NCBI RefSeq assembly: GCF_001500045.1
Contig: NZ_LQIX01000020.1
Location: forward strand, 1-64,000
Source: Mycobacterium sp. GA-1199
GTDB taxonomy: Bacteria > Actinomycetota > Actinomycetes > Mycobacteriales > Mycobacteriaceae
DNA length: 64,000 nt
Direction: 5' to 3'
This document shows positions 60,299-64,000 of the stretch, piece after piece. The position numbers were made by a program, and so were the translations under genes. Under the pieces are notes generated by a model. That model did no database searches. It was not told where the DNA came from and saw only the letters and a list, made by a program, of their open reading frames with translations. Every line of letters begins with the position of its first letter. The stretch's first letter is position 1.

Positions 60299-61037
60299 GA
60301 CGCGACCGGTCGCGGTGGTCACCGGAGGAGCGCGCGGCATCGGGGCAGCAATCGCGGAGACGCTGCTCGACGCCGGCTACCGCACGGCCGTCGTCGACGT
60401 GAATGAGAAGGCGATCGCGCGCGCACAAGCCTCAGACGCCGCGCGGGACGGCCGACTGATCCCGCTGCACCTGTCGATCACCGACCGACGGGCGGTCGAG
60501 CGGGCGATGGGCGAGCTGGCCGACGCACATGGGCCGATCCGGGTCCTGGTCAACAACGCCGGAATGACTCTGCCCGGCAGCTTCCTGGACCAAACCGACG
60601 AGGACTGGGACCGCATCGTCGCCGTCAACCTCAAGGGCACGTTCGTGATGGGGCAGGTGGTCGCGCGCCAGATGGTCCAGGAGAAGTCCGGGACGATCGT
60701 CAACATCAGCTCGGTGTCGGCGCACGGTGTCCGGACCGGCCCGCCGGCGTACGCGGCCGCGAAAGCGGGTGTGGAAGGTCTCAGCCGCCTGATGGCGGTG
60801 CAGTTGGGCCCGTTCGGCGTCAGGGTGAACACGGTGGTGGTGGGAACCACGGAAACGCCGTGGCTGCTGTCGCGAAAGACCGACGACGAGCTCGACGATA
60901 TGCGCGGATCGACACTGATGGGACGCCTCGGCGAACCGCAGGACGTCGCGCACACGGTTGCGTTTCTGTGCTCACCGGCGGCCAAACACCTCACCGGCCA
61001 GCTCATCTCGGTCTCGGGTGGCCAGTGGATGCCGTAG
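60288..61037 (+). CDS. SDR-family oxidoreductase
   Basis: This 249-residue short-chain dehydrogenase has TGGARGIG, VLVNNAGMTLPG, SSVSAHG and the catalytic YAAAKAG. It ends with LTGQLISVSGGQW. Start GTG 60288 overlaps the TetR 3' end by 11 bases; a GTG at 60261 would overlap more. It resembles FabG-like 3-oxoacyl reductases or dehydrogenases and would act on a hydroxyacyl-CoA made by the MaoC hydratase two genes upstream. Confidence 0.87.
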   Translation: MSDETRPVAVVTGGARGIGAAIAETLLDAGYRTAVVDVNEKAIARAQASDAARDGRLIPLHLSITDRRAVERAMGELADAHGPIRVLVNNAGMTLPGSFLDQTDEDWDRIVAVNLKGTFVMGQVVARQMVQEKSGTIVNISSVSAHGVRTGPPAYAAAKAGVEGLSRLMAVQLGPFGVRVNTVVVGTTETPWLLSRKTDDELDDMRGSTLMGRLGEPQDVAHTVAFLCSPAAKHLTGQLISVSGGQWMP

Positions 61038-61046
61038 CAACGAACA

Positions 61047-61058
61047 GAACGATAGAAC
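61047..61058. promoter_or_regulatory. GAACGATAGAAC element upstream of the last hydratase operon
   Basis: The direct repeat has GAAC at 61047 and 61055, with a third GAAC at 61042. TAGCCT (61068-61073) is a -10 candidate 37 bases before the hydratase start at 61111. The flanking TAGNCTGTTC is shared with 20949-20958. Confidence 0.55.
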
Positions 61059-61110
61059 ACAGACTGATAGCCTGTTCATTACCGCATGCGGTTCGAGCCC
61101 AGGGGATTCG

Positions 61111-61878
61111 ATGGATCTGAAGAGGATTCTGTTCGACGTCAGCGACCACGTCGCGACGATCACCATCAACCGTCCCGAACGGCTCAACGCCACTGACGAT
61201 CTGGCACGCACGGAACTGGGTTGGGCTTGGGGTCGGGTACGCGATGACTCCGACATCCGGGTGGCGATCATCACCGGCGCAGGCGACCGGGCGTTCTGCG
61301 CCGGCCAAGACATCCGCGCCACCGCCGAAGGCGGAATTCGCAACAAGGTCCCTGGATCCCGGCTGCACCACAACGTTTGGAAGCCCGTCATCTGCGCGCT
61401 CAACGGTATGGCCGTCGGTGGGGCGTTGCATCAGGTAGCCGATGCCGACCTCATCATCGCCGCCGAGCATGCCGAACTGATCGACACCCATCTACAGGTC
61501 GGCAACGTGTTCGCGCTCGAGCCGGCCGTGCTGCTGCGGCGCATGCCGTTGTCGATGGTGATGCAACTGGGACTGATGAGCAGAGACGGCCGCATCACCG
61601 CGCAGCGGGGGCATGAGATCGGCCTGATCAACGAGGTGGTGCCGGCGCAGCGACTCCAGGAACGTGCCCGCGAGATCGCCTTGTCGATCGCCAAGCTGTC
61701 GCCGGCGACCGTACAGGCGTCGGTCAAGGCGATGTGGGCCAGCCTGGACGTCGGCCTGCACGCCGCTAACGACGTGGCGTACCGCTACGTCCTGCAGCAC
61801 CAGATGACTCACCCCGACTATCACGAGGGGATGGCAGCGTTCGCCGAGAAGCGGGAACCCCGCTGGGTGGTCGAATGA
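61111..61878 (+). CDS. enoyl-CoA hydratase/isomerase family protein
   Basis: This 255-residue crotonase has NRPERLNATDDLA, the oxyanion loop DRAFCAGQDIRA, and ALNGMAVGGALHQVADADL. It ends with AFAEKREPRWVVE. Start ATG 61111 follows AGGGGATTCG. It overlaps the ligase gene by ATGA. It is the first gene of a unit that continues past the window end. Confidence 0.87.
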   Translation: MDLKRILFDVSDHVATITINRPERLNATDDLARTELGWAWGRVRDDSDIRVAIITGAGDRAFCAGQDIRATAEGGIRNKVPGSRLHHNVWKPVICALNGMAVGGALHQVADADLIIAAEHAELIDTHLQVGNVFALEPAVLLRRMPLSMVMQLGLMSRDGRITAQRGHEIGLINEVVPAQRLQERAREIALSIAKLSPATVQASVKAMWASLDVGLHAANDVAYRYVLQHQMTHPDYHEGMAAFAEKREPRWVVE

Positions 61879-63524
61879 CGTCGATGCCAATGACGACACC
61901 GGTGTTCCGATACGAACCGCTCCCCTACGGCGCGGTCCTACCGGCCATGCTGTCGGCCGTCGTCGGTGCCCACGGCTCCAACGATCTCGTGGTGACCGCC
62001 ACCGCCGACGGCGCCGTGGAACGGATCACCTACGCCGAGGCGCAGACCCGTTCCGCCGACATGGCGGCCCGACTGCTCGCCAGCGGCGTCACCAAAAGCG
62101 TCCGCGTCGGCGTACTGGCCCCCAACGGCGCCGATTTCGTCACGGCTTTCCTGGCGATCACCCGCATCGGGGCCGTCGCGGTACCGATCAACACCTTCTT
62201 CCAGGCCGCCGAGTTGCACTGGGTGCTACGCGACGCCGACATCCACACCCTGCTCGCGGTGGAGACGCTGCTCGGACGAGACGTGCTCGACCGGATCGAG
62301 ACCGCTACCGGCGAGTGGCAGGTGGTCAACGGACAACTGCGCACCGAGCGACTCCCCCAGTTGCGCAACGTCTTTCCGCTCGGTGAGACAACTCGCGGCT
62401 GGCCGGCCGCATGGCCCGACCCCGTCGCACCGAGCTTCCGCGAAACATGCGAGGCGACGGTGCGGGCCGCCGACGACCTGCTCGTCATCTACACGTCGGG
62501 CAGCACGTCGAATCCGAAGGGCATAATCCACACCCACGGCACGGCGATCACCCATTCCCGATTCATCGCCACCGCCCACGACTGGGACGCCAGCGACCGC
62601 ATCTACGTGCCCATGGTGTTCTTCTGGGTTGCCGGACTGGTATTCGGATTTCTCGGCCCCATGCAGGTGGGCGCCACGATTCTCACGGAGCACAAGTTCG
62701 ACGCGGGGATGGTATTGCGTCTTTTGGAAAGTGAAAAAGCAACCTATACAACGGGATTCCCGCATATCGGTCCGGCGCTGACCAATCATCCCGACTTCGC
62801 GTCGACCGACCTGTCAAGCGTGCGTGAGGGCTACCAACAGGTGCTGCTGGCACCCGAACGACGCACCCCAGACCCGTCACTGCGTGTGGCACAACTCGGG
62901 ATGACCGAGACCTGCAGTTCTCACACCTGGTGGCCGCCGCACGAGCAACTGCCTGAATCCAAACGGGGCTCGTTGGGCGTCGCCGCGCCGGGCTTTGAGC
63001 ACAAGATCGTCGACGATGCCGGTAACGAGGTACCCAACGGCGTCACCGGCGAAATCTGTGTGCGTGGTACGGCGATGATGCGCGGAATGGTGGGCAAGCA
63101 GTGGCACGAGGTGGTGGACCGCGACGGCTGGCTGCACACCAAGGACGCCGGCTACCGTGACGACGACGGTCACTTGTATTTCGCGGGCCGCCTCGACGAG
63201 ATGATCAAGACCTCGGGCACCAACGTCGCGCCCATGGAGGTCGAGGCCGCACTGGGACGAATCGATGCGGTGCGCATCGCCTACGTCATCGGAGTTCCCG
63301 ACGCCGACAAGGGCGCGATCGTCGGTGCCGCGGTCGTGCTCAACGAGGGGTACACGGCGTCGGCGGCCGATCTGGTGACCGAATGTCGAAAACGGCTTGC
63401 GGCATACAAGGTGCCGAAGAACTGGGTGATCCTCGCCGATCCGAGCCTCCTCCCCTACACCACCACGAACAAGATCGACAAGGCGCGCTTGACGGCGTTG
63501 ATGGCGGCGGGAGAACTCTCGTGA
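61875..63524 (+). CDS. acyl-CoA synthetase (AMP-forming)
   Basis: This 549-residue ANL ligase has IYTSGSTSNPKGIIHTHG, LGMTETCSSHTWW, the hinge YFAGRLDEMIKTSGTN, and the C-terminal Lys in TTTNKIDKARL. It would activate a carboxylic substrate with CoA. It is the second ligase of the island and only distantly similar to the one at 56.2 kb. Its stop overlaps the next gene as GTGA. Confidence 0.88.
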   Translation: MTSMPMTTPVFRYEPLPYGAVLPAMLSAVVGAHGSNDLVVTATADGAVERITYAEAQTRSADMAARLLASGVTKSVRVGVLAPNGADFVTAFLAITRIGAVAVPINTFFQAAELHWVLRDADIHTLLAVETLLGRDVLDRIETATGEWQVVNGQLRTERLPQLRNVFPLGETTRGWPAAWPDPVAPSFRETCEATVRAADDLLVIYTSGSTSNPKGIIHTHGTAITHSRFIATAHDWDASDRIYVPMVFFWVAGLVFGFLGPMQVGATILTEHKFDAGMVLRLLESEKATYTTGFPHIGPALTNHPDFASTDLSSVREGYQQVLLAPERRTPDPSLRVAQLGMTETCSSHTWWPPHEQLPESKRGSLGVAAPGFEHKIVDDAGNEVPNGVTGEICVRGTAMMRGMVGKQWHEVVDRDGWLHTKDAGYRDDDGHLYFAGRLDEMIKTSGTNVAPMEVEAALGRIDAVRIAYVIGVPDADKGAIVGAAVVLNEGYTASAADLVTECRKRLAAYKVPKNWVILADPSLLPYTTTNKIDKARLTALMAAGELS

Positions 63525-64000
63525 CGTCCCTGACCGATCTCGAAGCGCGAATCGAACGCCTCGAAGCTCTCGATGAAATCCGCCAGCTCGCAGCGAAATA
63601 CGCGGTCGCCTTGGACATGCGGGACCTCGACGCGCTGGTCAATCTCTTCGTCGATGACGTGAAAGTGCCCGGAAAACTGCACGGCCGTGCTGCATTGCGC
63701 GACTGGTATGACACCGAACTCCGCCACAACCTGCTGGGCAGTGCGCACGGGGTGCTCGGACACGTCATCGACATCCACGACACCCTCACCGCCTCCGGAC
63801 TCGTCTACTCCCGCAACGACCTCGAGACGGAGTCGGCGTGGGTGATCGAGATGCTCGCCTACTTGGACAGCTACGAGTGCCGGGAAGGTCACTGGTACTT
63901 CCGCAGGCGCACACCCCTGTTCTGGTACGAGTCCGATATCACCGACCCACCGGTGGGCACGCAGAAGATGCGGTGGCCTGGCCGGCCACGGCACGACGGA
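63521..64000 (+). CDS. NTF2/SnoaL-like protein, truncated by the window end
   Basis: The frame starts at GTG 63521, overlapping the ligase stop. It stays open to base 64000 (160 codons). It reads ALDEIRQLAAKYAVALDMRD near the start, FVDDVKVPGKLHGRAALRDWY, then GHVIDIHDT and YSRNDLETES, and WYFRRRTPLFWYESD near the edge. This matches the SnoaL_4 pattern, so most of the protein is present and the stop should lie shortly beyond the window. It is in an operon with the hydratase and ligase. Confidence 0.78.
   Translation, partial: MTSLTDLEARIERLEALDEIRQLAAKYAVALDMRDLDALVNLFVDDVKVPGKLHGRAALRDWYDTELRHNLLGSAHGVLGHVIDIHDTLTASGLVYSRNDLETESAWVIEMLAYLDSYECREGHWYFRRRTPLFWYESDITDPPVGTQKMRWPGRPRHDG

Noticed and set aside
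1..64000. CRISPR arrays, tRNA/rRNA genes, transposases or prophage genes
   Set aside because: I saw no spaced repeat arrays, no tRNA-like cloverleaf and no transposase or integrase motifs while reading both strands.

Overview
The window looks like chromosomal DNA from a Mycobacterium/Mycolicibacterium-type actinobacterium. It is GC-rich, with dense GTGA/ATGA start-stop overlaps, many GTG and TTG starts, a complete six-gene mce set, flavin/F420-type LLM oxidoreductases, five cytochromes P450 and many paralogues of CoA-linked lipid catabolism. No rRNA, tRNA, CRISPR array, phage gene or transposase is visible.

Layout. (a) 1-5.5 kb is a mixed flank: an 80-bp perfect hairpin, a small hypothetical gene, a scrambled NTF2-like relic, an LLM oxidoreductase, a tryptophan-2,3-dioxygenase-like gene, an alpha/beta hydrolase and an SDR. 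(b) 5.5-15.0 kb holds a TetR regulator divergent from a P450, followed by mceA-F without the two yrbE permease genes that normally head an mce operon. An NTF2-like pseudogene carrying an in-frame amber codon lies just downstream. (c) 15.5-20.4 kb is a leftward block: enoyl-CoA hydratase, SDR, Rieske oxygenase alpha subunit, DUF35 protein and thiolase-like protein. (d) 20.4-64 kb is a large catabolic island made of short divergent operons. It contains two PF04909 amidohydrolases, four CaiB-type CoA-transferases (one a double-length fusion), two adjacent pairs of acyl-CoA dehydrogenases plus a single one, six crotonase-fold enzymes, four SDRs, two acyl-CoA ligases, a MaoC hydratase, two further thiolase/DUF35 pairs, four P450s, an SMP-30 lactonase, NTF2-like proteins, a fused 2-oxoacid dehydrogenase E1 with a free-standing lipoyl protein, an LLM oxidoreductase and a TetR regulator.

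How the genes may work together (inference). Oxygenases (P450s, Rieske, LLM) would functionalise a hydrophobic, probably cyclic or branched substrate. Ligases and CoA-transferases would activate it. Paired acyl-CoA dehydrogenases, hydratases and SDRs would run beta-oxidation-like cycles. Thiolase-like/DUF35 pairs, known elsewhere as retro-aldolases of steroid side-chain degradation, would cleave carbon units. The Mce proteins could take part in lipid uptake. The substrate cannot be read from the sequence.

The most striking signal is a shared promoter/operator element. Direct repeats of the half-site GAAC spaced by four bases (typically GAACAATAGAAC) occur in front of nearly every transcription unit between 20.4 and 61.1 kb. 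They overlap TATTGT-type -10 boxes, and several genes there appear to be leaderless. I did not find the element in the intergenic regions before 19.4 kb that I examined. This suggests that the island is one regulon.
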